From: Aureimonas glaciei
Lineage (GTDB): Bacteria; Pseudomonadota; Alphaproteobacteria; Rhizobiales; Rhizobiaceae
Reading direction: 5' to 3'
Length of the DNA stretch: 64,000 nt
NCBI RefSeq assembly: GCF_014643375.1
Contig: NZ_BMJJ01000018.1
Coordinates: forward strand, 1-64,000
Part shown: piece by piece, positions 32,223 through 40,856 of the stretch
Layout: every line of letters starts with the position of its first letter
How positions within the stretch are numbered: the first letter of the stretch is position 1
Position numbers and translations under genes: made by a program
The notes under the pieces: generated by a model
Told to the model about the DNA's origin: nothing
Seen by the model: only the letters and a program-made list of their open reading frames with translations
Database searches by the model: none

Positions 32223-33815
32223 TCAGGCAGCCGCCTTGAGCGAGGCCGTCTCCGACCGGTCGAGAAGCTTTTCCACTTCCAGCATCAGGATCATGCGCTT
32301 CATCTCGACGATGTTGGCCACCCGGGTGATGGCGCTGCCGTGCTGCAGCGACATGTCGGGCGCGTCCGAGATGCGCGACTTGGAGATCTTCAGGACCTCG
32401 GACACGGAATCCACGATGAAGCCGGTCCGCATGCCGTGAATGAGGAACACGACGATCCTCTGCCGGTCGTTTCGCTCCATGTCGGGGAGCGCGAAACGAC
32501 GCCGCTGGTCGATCACCGGCAGAACCGAGCCGCGCAGGTTGACGACGCCTTCGATGAAGGACGGGGCCGTGGGAACCCGGGTCAGCTGGTCGGGAATGCG
32601 CACGATCTCCTGGACGGATTCGATCGGCACCCCGTATTCCTCGTCCGCCACCCGGAACACGACGAACTGCTCGTCCTCGTCGATCGGATGGCTGCTCTGT
32701 GTCTCCGGTTCACCCACGGCATCTTTCCCTCTTGCAAGATCTGCATCGTCGATCGCGGCACGCACCGCCGAGTTGAGGAAGAGCTGGTCCGCCCGCAGGA
32801 TCGACACCAGGCGGCGGCCATCCTCCATCCGGCAGATCTGGTCCACCTCGTTGGCCTGCCCGCCCGCCGACAACATCGCCGGGACGGGGTCGACGATCGA
32901 GCGCGGAACCCGCAGCACTTCCTTTGCCGTGTCGATGACCACGCCGACCGTCATCTCGGCACCGCCTTCGGAATGGGCCACCACGACGATGCGGCTCTGC
33001 TCGCCGACCGGGGCGGCGGGCATGCCGAACATCGAGCGCAGGCTAACGAGCGGCAGCAGCCGGTCCCTCAGATTCATCATCCCCAGCGAATGGCTGGAGG
33101 CGAGCGGGATCCGGCTGATGCTCTCGGGCACCTGGACGATCTCCTGCACGCATTCGATCGGCAGGGCGTATTCCTGGCCGTCGAGTTCGAAGGAGACGAG
33201 CTGGACCTCGTCCGACGATCCCTCGCCGTCGCCGCGGTCGACGAAGGTTCCGCCATTCTCGCGACGCGGGCGGTGGGATGGCGGGGTCTGCAGCTGGCCC
33301 GTCAGATGGTCGGTGTCGAGGATCATGATCATCGACTGGCCGCGCTTGACGACGCCTTCCAGAAGCTCGGTCTCGATGGTCGAGCCGCTGCGGCCGACCG
33401 TCTCGATCTCGCGCGGCTCGGCGGTCACCACGCGCGACATGCGGTCGACGATGAAGCCGACCAGTCCGCGCTTGTTGACGACGACGACGCGGGTGGCATC
33501 GTTGTGCTGGGTCGGGTCGAGGTTGAAGACCCGGCGCAGGTTGATGATCGGCAGCACCGAGCCGCGGAGGTTGGCGAGCCCCTCCAGGCTCGAAATGGAC
33601 ATCGGCACCTCGACGATGCTCGGCAGGCGGATGATCTCTTGGACGTCCGTCAGCGGCACGGCGAAGAGTTCCTCCCCCATCTGGAAGGTGACGAACTGGC
33701 GCACGGTGGCGCCTTCCGCCGCGCCGCCCTCGGTCGGTCCCAGCTCGTCCCTGGCCCGGCTGTCGGCCAGCGGTACCGCGGGGCTGAGAGGCCCCGCCTC
33801 GTTGTTGTCGGACAT
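32223..33815 (-). CDS. cheW: Triple-CheW-domain coupling protein
   Basis: 530 residues made of three consecutive CheW domains, about 38-175, 205-340 and 385-515. Each has the FxVPxxxVQEI strand and the LRGSVLPVI/LRDRLLPLV turn. Most CheW proteins have one domain and about 160 residues; a three-domain form could bridge several CheA or receptor units, as in arrays built with fused CheW. It follows the receptor gene by 25 bases and leads into cheB. No other cheW is in the window. Confidence 0.93.
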   Translation of the reverse strand: MSDNNEAGPLSPAVPLADSRARDELGPTEGGAAEGATVRQFVTFQMGEELFAVPLTDVQEIIRLPSIVEVPMSISSLEGLANLRGSVLPIINLRRVFNLDPTQHNDATRVVVVNKRGLVGFIVDRMSRVVTAEPREIETVGRSGSTIETELLEGVVKRGQSMIMILDTDHLTGQLQTPPSHRPRRENGGTFVDRGDGEGSSDEVQLVSFELDGQEYALPIECVQEIVQVPESISRIPLASSHSLGMMNLRDRLLPLVSLRSMFGMPAAPVGEQSRIVVVAHSEGGAEMTVGVVIDTAKEVLRVPRSIVDPVPAMLSAGGQANEVDQICRMEDGRRLVSILRADQLFLNSAVRAAIDDADLARGKDAVGEPETQSSHPIDEDEQFVVFRVADEEYGVPIESVQEIVRIPDQLTRVPTAPSFIEGVVNLRGSVLPVIDQRRRFALPDMERNDRQRIVVFLIHGMRTGFIVDSVSEVLKISKSRISDAPDMSLQHGSAITRVANIVEMKRMILMLEVEKLLDRSETASLKAAA

Positions 33816-33840
33816 GGTCGACGCCTCCTCGGCGCTCACC

Positions 33841-35769
33841 TCAGTTGAGGTTCTGGAGTTCGTCGGCGAGGGCGGCGACTTCCTCGATGGCGGCGGCCAG
33901 TTCCTCTGCCCCCTTGGCCTGCTCGCGCGAGGCCTGCTGCGCCTGGCCGGAGGCCGTCGCCGCCTGCTGGGCCGCGGCCGTGATCTGCTCGATCCCCCGC
34001 TTGCACTCGTCGATGGAGCGGACGATCTCGTCGCTGCCGGAGAGGACCTCCTGGTTGCTGGCGGCGACGCTTTCGAGATCCGCGCGCACGACCGTGAGAT
34101 TGGCGGTGATTGCCTTGTTCTTCTCGACTTCCTGCGCGGCCAGATGGGAAATGCCGTCGAGATCCAGCCGCACCGCCACGACCTGGTCCTGGATCGACTT
34201 GACGAGATCCTTGATCCGGTCGGCATTCTCCGCCGAATCCCGGGCGAGATTGCGGATATCGGTCGACACGACCATGAACCCCTTGCCGAATTCGCCGGCG
34301 CGCGCCGCCTCGATCGAGCCGTTGACCGCCAGCATGTTGGTCTGGATGGCGACGGTCGAGATCGCGTCGACGATCTTGTCGATGCGGCGGCTCACCTGTT
34401 CGAGAGCGTTGACTTGGTCGCGGGTTCGGTTGGTCTCCTCCAGCGAGGCGCTGACGGCGCTGATCAGCGCCCCGATCGCAACGCTGCTGTCGGCGATCTG
34501 CTGCGCCATCGCTTGGCCGAGTTCGAGGGAGTCGCGCGCCTGCTGCTGGGTGACGAGCGAGCCGCGCTCGATCTGCGACGTCGCGGCGGCCGCCTGCTGA
34601 GCCCCTGAGGACTGCTGCTGGGCACCCCGGTTGATCTGATCGAGCGCCGTCATGATCTGCGCGGCCGCGCGGTTGATCTCCTCCACCGCCGACGACAGCT
34701 CTTCCGCGGCGGAGGCAACGCCCTCGGCGCTCTTGCCGACGTCGGTGGCGTTCTTCAGCTCTTCGGCCAGCGCCGAGAGTTCGTTCGAGGCCTGATCGCT
34801 CTGCGAGAGCGCCGTCGTCTGCTGATCGATCGTCTTCAGCGCTTCCTCGCACGCCGCCGATTGTTCCTCGGCCGCCGCGGCGATCGCCTCCGATCCCTTC
34901 TGGGCCTCGACCGACGCCCGCTCGCTCTCGACCGAATAGCGCAGGATCTCCTCCGCGCCCTTGAGGACGCGCCCCATGCCGGTCCGGATCTCGTCGAGCT
35001 GCACGGAGATCGCCCGTCCCTTGACCACCTCGGCGCGCGCGGTTTCGGCGGAGCGGTTGATCCCCTCCACGATGGTGCTGACGTCGCCCTGGATGGTGCC
35101 GATCAGCTGCTGGATCTCGCTTGCGCTCTTTTCAGACGTCTCCGCCAGGGTGCGAACCTCGTCGGCGACGACGGCAAAGCCCTTGCCGTGCTGACCGGCG
35201 CGGGCCGCCTCGATCGCGGCGTTGAGCGCCAGGAGGTTGGTCTGGTCCGCGATCCGTCCGACGGCGCCGACGATCTCGCCGATGCTGGCGGCCTGGCGCT
35301 CCAGGTCGAGGACCATGGTGACCGAGGCAGCCTGCCGGTCGGCCGCCGTGCCGATGCTGTCGACGCTGGCGCCGATCTGACGGGAAACGTCGCCGACGAG
35401 GGTTCTGAGCGCGTCGGTCTTGCTGCGCGACAGTTCCGCACCGTTCTTGGCCTGTGCGAGCGTGCCGGCGATCAGCGTGACGGCACGCCGAGATTCCTCG
35501 GTGGCGCTGGATGCCTCCTCCGCTCCGGCGGCGATGAGTTCCATGGCCTTGCGCAGCTCTTCGGCGGCCGAAGCGGATTCGCTGATGCCGGCCGCGAGCT
35601 CGGCCGTTGCGCTGGCGATGCGCTCGGCCGACTTCTGCTGCCGGGCGTGGGTCCGCACGTTGCGCCGGCTTTCGTCGGCGAGCCGGGACAACCGACCCAG
35701 GCTCTGCGCCTCGGGCGACGCTGCACTGCTCGTCGATCCACCGAGCGCGGTTTTCTTCACAAGGGCCAT
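33841..35769 (-). CDS. Soluble methyl-accepting protein with two signalling hairpins
   Basis: 642 residues from the ATG at 35769 (MALVKK, GGAG upstream). There is no signal peptide or membrane segment, so the receptor is cytoplasmic. It is almost wholly coiled coil. Two separate receptor signalling tips are visible: a canonical one, [16 protein letters not shown]...[16 protein letters not shown] (about residues 180-215), and a variant, [16 protein letters not shown]...[16 protein letters not shown] (about 480-515). Gln/Glu-Ala-Ser-rich methylation-type helices surround each. Probably the array-forming receptor for CheA/CheW3, and the cargo whose clusters ParA positions. First gene of the operon. 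Confidence 0.92.
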   Translation of the reverse strand: MALVKKTALGGSTSSAASPEAQSLGRLSRLADESRRNVRTHARQQKSAERIASATAELAAGISESASAAEELRKAMELIAAGAEEASSATEESRRAVTLIAGTLAQAKNGAELSRSKTDALRTLVGDVSRQIGASVDSIGTAADRQAASVTMVLDLERQAASIGEIVGAVGRIADQTNLLALNAAIEAARAGQHGKGFAVVADEVRTLAETSEKSASEIQQLIGTIQGDVSTIVEGINRSAETARAEVVKGRAISVQLDEIRTGMGRVLKGAEEILRYSVESERASVEAQKGSEAIAAAAEEQSAACEEALKTIDQQTTALSQSDQASNELSALAEELKNATDVGKSAEGVASAAEELSSAVEEINRAAAQIMTALDQINRGAQQQSSGAQQAAAATSQIERGSLVTQQQARDSLELGQAMAQQIADSSVAIGALISAVSASLEETNRTRDQVNALEQVSRRIDKIVDAISTVAIQTNMLAVNGSIEAARAGEFGKGFMVVSTDIRNLARDSAENADRIKDLVKSIQDQVVAVRLDLDGISHLAAQEVEKNKAITANLTVVRADLESVAASNQEVLSGSDEIVRSIDECKRGIEQITAAAQQAATASGQAQQASREQAKGAEELAAAIEEVAALADELQNLN

Positions 35770-36839
35770 TTCTTCATTCTCCGACAATTGGCGCGCGGCC
35801 GTTAGTTTGCCAAACTGATATTTTGGCTTATTTCCACCCGACTTCGGCGCATTATCCGAATAGGGCACTTTGATTCATTGACGCGATGAATGCTCCCCAG
35901 AGGTTTTTCTTCGTCCCCTTGACTTTCACGGACGCTGTTCTGGGCAACAAACACCACCGACCCCACCTCGACCCGATGAAGCCACCGTCCATGACCCTTC
36001 ATCTCTCCACTTGATGGCGATATCCGTCGATAGTAAGCGACACAATATTGTATCGAACCAGGATGAATGCCCCATCGATTTCTGATCTGGTCTTGGCTAT
36101 CTGATAAAATCTATTGCTGTATTGAACCTGACTTTAACTTAAATGATCTATTGTAAGAGATATTGATAACTTAGCGTCGAAATTTGTCAGTGTTGTTGAC
36201 TTCGCAAGACTGCTGACAGACGCCGCCGAACGGCAACCGCTCGGACGTCGGCCCGGAAGCGCTTGTCGAGCAGCGCCTCTCTGTCGCCGGTCCCCGGTTC
36301 CGCATCGGCGGAAGAGCGCCCGATCGATGAGGAGGACGGTGACGGCGGACCATCAAAACGATGCGGGACAGGCGAAGAGGGAAATGCCCTCGGCCGCAGC
36401 CAGGGCCCGAAACGGCCTGCGCTCAGGGTTCGCGACGCAGAAAGCGGTGGACCGCGTGAATCACGAAGGATCCCTCTCCGACGGCGGACGCAATAGGCTC
36501 GACCGAGCCCTCAGACCCAGTGGGTTAACATGCCATCCCCGGCGAGGAAGTCTTGCAAGCGACTTGGGCTCGAAAAAGGTGCCAAAACGGGCGGGCCGTT
36601 CCCGCGCCTCAATCGGGCTTCCCGACGCTCTTCGGCCTCGCCGCGCTTTGGACCACCTCCGCCCGTTTCCAGAGGGATCGCGCTCGCACTGGCAGGGTCG
36701 TCGTCGTCAGGAGGAGGCGCGCGGAACAGCGCGTGCGGCCGGCTACTGCGGGCACCGAGGCAATTGACGCAGGGAGACGGGAAAGCGACACTGAGGCGCG
36801 AGCCCGATCTCCCCTCGCCCCGAACCCAAGGCCTTGGAT
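35770..36839. other. Long intergenic region (about 1.07 kb)
   Basis: The part near the receptor gene (35800-36200) is AT-rich relative to the window and likely contains the chemosensory operon promoter. It includes an imperfect palindrome around ACAATATTGT (36038-36055) and a CGATATC/AGTAAGCGA pair resembling the region before 19446. The part from 36200 to 36839 is GC-rich. It has open frames on both strands but none has a credible start or family resemblance. I find no gene. Confidence 0.5.
36038..36055. promoter_or_regulatory. Imperfect palindrome upstream of the chemosensory operon
   Basis: CGA-c-ACAATATTGT-a-TCG: a 10-base perfect palindrome with matching outer triplets and one mismatched pair, in an AT-rich promoter-like stretch about 270 bases before the receptor gene. 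A candidate operator; no regulator can be named. Confidence 0.35.
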
Positions 36840-37397
36840 ATGCAGGTGTATGACGAGAGAGGCATCGCCCAGGGGCTGCCGCAGGCGTCCCGCTATGCCG
36901 CCGCCTCCCGGGTGCTGCATTGGATCGTCGCGGCGCTGGTTCTTGTCGTCTGGCCCGCCGGAATGGTGATCGAGTTCCTGGCCGAGGAGAACAAGACGAT
37001 CGCCTATCTCCTGCATGAATCCTTCGGGTTCCTGATCCTGTGGATCATGCTGGCGCGGCTCGCGGTGCGGCTCGTGCGCGGCGCGCCGGCGCACGAGCCC
37101 ATGCCGCCCTGGCAGGCGCGCCTGGCCGGAACCGTGCATGTCGCGCTCTATGTCGCGCTGATCGCAATGCCTATCGCCGGCTTCCTCGCGACCAACGCCT
37201 TCGGCTTTCCCTTGAGCCTCTTCGGAATCCTGCCGATCCCGAGCCCGGTCGGCAAGGACGCGGCGCTCGCTCCAATCTTCATGACCATCCACATGGTGCT
37301 CGGCTGGACGATCCTCGTCCTCTTCCTGCTGCACCTCGGCGGGGTCCTCCTCCACCACGTCTTCCGCCGCGACGCCACGCTCTATCGCATCATCTGA
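36840..37397 (+). CDS. Cytochrome b561
   Basis: 185 residues with four membrane helices (about 20-40, 52-72, 92-112, 143-165). The haem-ligand histidines are placed as in prokaryotic b561 proteins: LHWIVA, LLHESFG, GTVHVALY and MTIHMVLGW / LLHLGGVLLHH. It should pass electrons between quinol and a periplasmic partner. The ATG at 36840 (MQVYDERG) is preferred over a TTG two codons earlier. It stands alone, facing the methyltransferase of the next cluster across a 72-base gap with a hairpin. Confidence 0.92.
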   Translation: MQVYDERGIAQGLPQASRYAAASRVLHWIVAALVLVVWPAGMVIEFLAEENKTIAYLLHESFGFLILWIMLARLAVRLVRGAPAHEPMPPWQARLAGTVHVALYVALIAMPIAGFLATNAFGFPLSLFGILPIPSPVGKDAALAPIFMTIHMVLGWTILVLFLLHLGGVLLHHVFRRDATLYRII

Positions 37398-37437
37398 GGC
37401 GCCGGGCGCCTGGGATCCGCCCCATCGGCGCCGACGG

Positions 37438-37464
37438 ATCGCGGCGCCGAAAGCTTCGCGATCG
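37438..37464. terminator. Possible bidirectional terminator hairpin
   Basis: GATCGCG (37438-37444) and CGCGATC (37458-37464) form a 7-bp perfect stem in the gap between two convergent genes. No clear U-tract. Position, more than sequence, suggests a terminator. Confidence 0.3.
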
Positions 37465-37469
37465 GGATT

Positions 37470-38258
37470 TCAGACGGGCGGCAGCGCCAACATGTCGCGA
37501 TGGCCGACGCGGACGCGGGCGCCGGCGCGGGCGGCATCGGCGCGGTGGCGGAGCCAATCGCCCACCTTCCCGCCCATCGCCGCACCGGCCGGCCCTGCCA
37601 GTCCCGCGTGGAACGCCTCCTGCAAAGCGAGATCGTCGGCACCGAGTGTCCAGTCGCTCGGCGCGGACCGCACCGTGTAGCCCCTGGCGAGGAAGGCTTC
37701 GTCAAGACGCGCTGCCGCATCGCCGCCGAGGCCAGGACCAAAGCCCTTGTCGCGCCGTTGGTCGGCGGTGAAGGCCTCGACGATTTCTCCGTCCAGCGGA
37801 TGCGGGCTGTCCCAGGCGATGCGGCCGTCGACAGTGAGCGCAGCGTAGACAGCGAGGCCGCGGCTTGCCATCCGGTCCGCGAAGGCGTCGATGAAACGCT
37901 GGGAGACCAGATCGAAGAGCGCCGAGGCGGTGACCATCGCGGCGGTGTCAAAGAGCCCGTCGTCGAGGGCGGCAAGATCGGCGGGATGCAACCTGACCCG
38001 CGCGCGGGCGGACGGCGCCTGCAGGGCCTGCGCGCGCGCCAAAAGGGCCGCGTCGTCGTCGACGAAGATCCAGGGCGTTCCCTCCGCCAGAAGCCCGTCG
38101 AGCGCCCGGAAGGTCGAACCGGTCCCGCAGCCGAGATCGACGACGGCTCCCCGCGCCGTCGATGCATGGTCGGCCGCCATCGTCAGCAGGTCCCGGTCCC
38201 GTGCCCGGCGATCGGCGGGCTCGCGCAGCGAGAGCCAGTCGGATTCGAACCCGCTCAT
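37470..38258 (-). CDS. SAM-dependent methyltransferase (class I)
   Basis: 262 residues. The SAM-binding motif I is VVDLGCGTGSTF near residues 38-50 and an acidic residue closes strand 2 (IFVDDD). The fold is class I; the C-terminal part with DWTLGADDLALQEAFHAG is typical of a methyltransferase found beside PTPS/RibA-like genes in alphaproteobacteria. The start overlaps the glycosyltransferase stop by ATGA, so it is the last gene of the leftward arm of the divergent cluster. Substrate unknown; a hydroxyl or amine of the pathway product is plausible. Confidence 0.85.
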   Translation of the reverse strand: MSGFESDWLSLREPADRRARDRDLLTMAADHASTARGAVVDLGCGTGSTFRALDGLLAEGTPWIFVDDDAALLARAQALQAPSARARVRLHPADLAALDDGLFDTAAMVTASALFDLVSQRFIDAFADRMASRGLAVYAALTVDGRIAWDSPHPLDGEIVEAFTADQRRDKGFGPGLGGDAAARLDEAFLARGYTVRSAPSDWTLGADDLALQEAFHAGLAGPAGAAMGGKVGDWLRHRADAARAGARVRVGHRDMLALPPV

Positions 38259-39301
38259 GCCGCGATCCCCCGAAGCGTGTCGTCGATGAGCCGCGCCGAC
38301 ATTTCCCAGGTCTGAAGCCGCTGTCCCGCCTGCCACGCGCCCTCGGCGGTGCGCCGGCGCAGCGCCGTGTTCTCGAGGAGGCTTCGCAACGCCTTCCCGA
38401 ACGCCGTCGCATCGTTCGGCTCGACGAGAATGCCGGCCTCCGGCGGCACCACTTCGGGCACCGCCCCGGCGCGCGTGCCGACGATCGGAAGCCCGTGCGC
38501 CAGCGCCTCGGCGAAGACCATGCCGTACCCCTCGTAATGGGTGGCGAGCGCAAAGAGATCGGCAGCGGCGAATTCGGCGCTGACATCGTCCATGCCGCCG
38601 ACCATCGTCACCCTGTCGGCCAGATCCAGATCGTCCAGCAGCGCGGCCAGGGCGGCGGCGTGGCGCGGGTCGCGTGTCGCGTCCCCAACGATGCGGCAAC
38701 GCCAGTCGAGGTCGCCAAGCCTGGACAGCGCAGCGATCAGCACGTCGTGGCCCTTGCGCGGGACGAGCGTCCCGACCGAAAGGATCAGCGGCGGCGCGCC
38801 CGCGGCCCTGGCCTGCGCCTGACGATCGGTGCCAGGCGCGGCGACCGTGATCCGCGTCGCGGCCACGCCGAAAGCTTCGGTCAGTGTCCGGCCGGTCATG
38901 GCGCTCGTGACGACGACGGCCCGGGCGAGCGTGAGGGCGCGGGTCTCGGCGACGCGGAGGGCGTCCGCCCGCTCGGCGTCGAGACCGGTTTCGAGGGCGA
39001 GCGGATGGTGGATGAGGGCAATGAGGCGAAGGCGGGCCGCTTCCGGCGAAAAGACGTCCGGCGCCGCCGAAAAGGCAAGGCCGTCGACGAGCACCGGCGT
39101 GCCGTCACCGATCCCGGCCAGAAGCCGCGCGGTTTCAGCGAGATCGGAGGGCTCGGGATCGGGAAAGGCGTCCGGCAGGGCCAGATGCGTCACGGACCAG
39201 CCGAGCCTCTCCAGTTCGGCCATCATCCGCCGGTCATAGGCATAGCCGCCGGTCTTCGTCATGATGTCGCCGGGGATCGCGAAGACGAGGGGTCGGTTCA
39301 A
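38255..39301 (-). CDS. Glycosyltransferase, GT-B fold (GT4-like)
   Basis: 348 residues. The C-terminal nucleotide-sugar half shows the GT4 pattern: LSVGTLVPRKGHDVLIAAL, YEGYGMVFAEALAHGLPIVG (the E-x7-E region) and an EVVPPEAGILVEP acidic loop. The N-terminal acceptor half starts PLVFAIPGD. The start is a TTG at 39301 overlapping the upstream stop (TTGA); the first ATG would delete the first strand, so I prefer TTG. It probably adds a sugar to the product of this cluster. Confidence 0.88.
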   Translation of the reverse strand: MNRPLVFAIPGDIMTKTGGYAYDRRMMAELERLGWSVTHLALPDAFPDPEPSDLAETARLLAGIGDGTPVLVDGLAFSAAPDVFSPEAARLRLIALIHHPLALETGLDAERADALRVAETRALTLARAVVVTSAMTGRTLTEAFGVAATRITVAAPGTDRQAQARAAGAPPLILSVGTLVPRKGHDVLIAALSRLGDLDWRCRIVGDATRDPRHAAALAALLDDLDLADRVTMVGGMDDVSAEFAAADLFALATHYEGYGMVFAEALAHGLPIVGTRAGAVPEVVPPEAGILVEPNDATAFGKALRSLLENTALRRRTAEGAWQAGQRLQTWEMSARLIDDTLRGIAA

Positions 39302-39696
39302 AGCGCTGCCTCGTACCAGGCGCGCGCGACGTGGGACTCGTGCAAGCGGATGCGCAGGCGCTCCACCCGCCCGCCGGCTTCTCCCATGCGGCCGGCGGCG
39401 ATCAGCGCCGCAATGGCCTCGAAGATATGCTTGGCGAGAAACTCGGTCGTCGTCACCTTGCCCTTGAAGGCGGGCATTTCGTCGAGATTGCCGTAGTTGA
39501 GCGGTTTCAGCACCTCGGCGAGGACTTCCATCGCCGCGCCGATATCGACGCCCAGCCCGTCCTCGTCGAGATCGACGGTGAAGAAGGCCGCATCCACGGT
39601 GAAGGTGGCCCCATGCATGCCCTGCGCCGGCCCGAAGACCGGACGGGGGAGCGAATGGGCGATCATGATGTGGTCGGTGACTTCGACGGCGAACAT
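39298..39696 (-). CDS. PTPS/QueD-like protein lacking the usual active-site residues
   Basis: 132 residues of the 6-pyruvoyl-tetrahydropterin synthase fold: IAHSL (H14), MHGATF (H28), DIGAAMEVL, LNYGNLDEMP, TTTEFLAKHIF and RLHES (E120). In ordinary family members the zinc site is H...HGH and catalysis uses a Cys just before HGH and a His in LDHHxLN. Here the second zinc His of HGH is Ala 30, the protein has no cysteine at all, and LDHH is LNYG. It is therefore unlikely to be a normal PTPS or queuosine enzyme. It lies between the dehydrogenase and the glycosyltransferase. Confidence 0.85.
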   Translation of the reverse strand: MFAVEVTDHIMIAHSLPRPVFGPAQGMHGATFTVDAAFFTVDLDEDGLGVDIGAAMEVLAEVLKPLNYGNLDEMPAFKGKVTTTEFLAKHIFEAIAALIAAGRMGEAGGRVERLRIRLHESHVARAWYEAAL

Positions 39697-39707
39697 GGAG
39701 GATCCTT

Positions 39708-40757
39708 TCAGTAGCGGATGCGATGGCAAAGGGTGGCCGGGTCCCGGAGAATGTCCGCGTAGACGCGCGGCAGGTCCAGAAAGGCGGTTTCGGCCGGCAG
39801 GAGGGCGTCGAGTCGGGGATCGGCGAGCAGTGCGAGCGCGAGATCGAGCCGCCGCGTCCGGCTCCAGCGCGCTCGCCGGGATGCCGGGACATGCCCGACC
39901 TGGCTGCTCACCAGCGTCAGCCGCTGCGAATGGAAGGCCTGGCCGAGCGGCGCCGAGACGAGCCTGTCGCCATACCAGCTGGCCTCGACGAGGCGCGCCT
40001 CGAAACCGGCGGCGGCCAGGGCGACCGAAAGCCCGTCGGGCGATCCCGAGGCATGAACGACGACGTCGCAATCGACCGGCGCCTGCTCGGGCATGGCGAA
40101 GGAGAGCCCGAGCAGCGCCGCCGTCGCCGCGCGCTGCGGGTCGATGTCGATCACGACGGTTTCAGTGCCGGGAATCGAGGCCGCCAGGAAGGCGGTGAGT
40201 AGGCCGACCACACCCGCACCGACGACCGCGACCCGGTCGCCGGGCTGGATGCCCGCGTCCCAGACGATGTTGAGCGCGGTCTCCATGTTGGCGGCCAGCA
40301 CCGCCCGGCCGAGGGGCACGCCGCCGGGAACGGGACGAAGCGCCTCGACAGGGACGGTGAAACGACTCTGGTGCGGATGCAGGCAGAAGACCGCACGACC
40401 GGCCCAGCCGTCGGGCCCCTCCTCGACGATGCCGGCGACGGCGTAGCCGTACTTCACGGGGAAAGGAAAATCCCCTTCCTGGAAGGGCGCGCGCATGCGC
40501 GCCGCTTCGCCCGGCGGCACCTTTCCCGTGGCCACGAGCGATTCCGTTCCGCGGCTGATCGCTCCAAAGCGGGCGGAAACGATCACATCCCCGTCATTTG
40601 TCGGCGCGACTCGGCCCTCGCGCAGCGCCGGACGATTTTCGGCTTCCAGCCATAAGGCTTTGAAGGAATAGCTATCTTGCAAGGGCGAAGCTTTTCGAAC
40701 GATGAACCTTTGGGCGGTCCGGGGTTTCGTAAATAGAGAGGCGGGCCAATTCGCCAC
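39708..40757 (-). CDS. Zinc-less MDR-type dehydrogenase of the pterin/flavin-like cluster
   Basis: 349 residues if the ATG at 40757 is used; the conserved part begins at SYSFKALWLEAENRPALREG, so a TTG at 40682 (324 residues) is a real alternative. It is a medium-chain dehydrogenase: GAISRGTESLV, KYGYAVAGIVEEG, and the nucleotide-binding VVGAGVVGLLTAFLAA. The catalytic Cys and GHE motif of zinc alcohol dehydrogenases are not seen (SRGTE and KYGY stand there), as in bacteriochlorophyllide- and toxoflavin-type relatives. First gene of the leftward arm, 11 bases from the PTPS-like gene. Confidence 0.82.
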   Translation of the reverse strand: MANWPASLFTKPRTAQRFIVRKASPLQDSYSFKALWLEAENRPALREGRVAPTNDGDVIVSARFGAISRGTESLVATGKVPPGEAARMRAPFQEGDFPFPVKYGYAVAGIVEEGPDGWAGRAVFCLHPHQSRFTVPVEALRPVPGGVPLGRAVLAANMETALNIVWDAGIQPGDRVAVVGAGVVGLLTAFLAASIPGTETVVIDIDPQRAATAALLGLSFAMPEQAPVDCDVVVHASGSPDGLSVALAAAGFEARLVEASWYGDRLVSAPLGQAFHSQRLTLVSSQVGHVPASRRARWSRTRRLDLALALLADPRLDALLPAETAFLDLPRVYADILRDPATLCHRIRY

Positions 40758-40856
40758 CTCTCGCGCCCAATTGACGCAGCGCCATGAAGTGGCAAAGCGC
40801 GATGCTGCGCCTAGTTTTTGGCGAGCGGGCAGATCAACCAGAACCGGGACGCATCA
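40758..40856. promoter_or_regulatory. Short divergent promoter region of the pterin/flavin-like cluster
   Basis: About 100 bases separate the two divergent arms (175 if the later dehydrogenase start is used). Both arms must be promoted from here. I see no riboswitch-sized structure and no confident operator; no FixK-type box either. Confidence 0.5.

Noticed and set aside
36263-36767. Overlapping open frames in the long intergenic region
   Set aside because: No start signal, low-complexity Arg/Ser composition, several frames equally open.
40758-40856. FMN or pterin riboswitch before ribA
   Set aside because: The leader is too short and shows none of the conserved riboswitch blocks.
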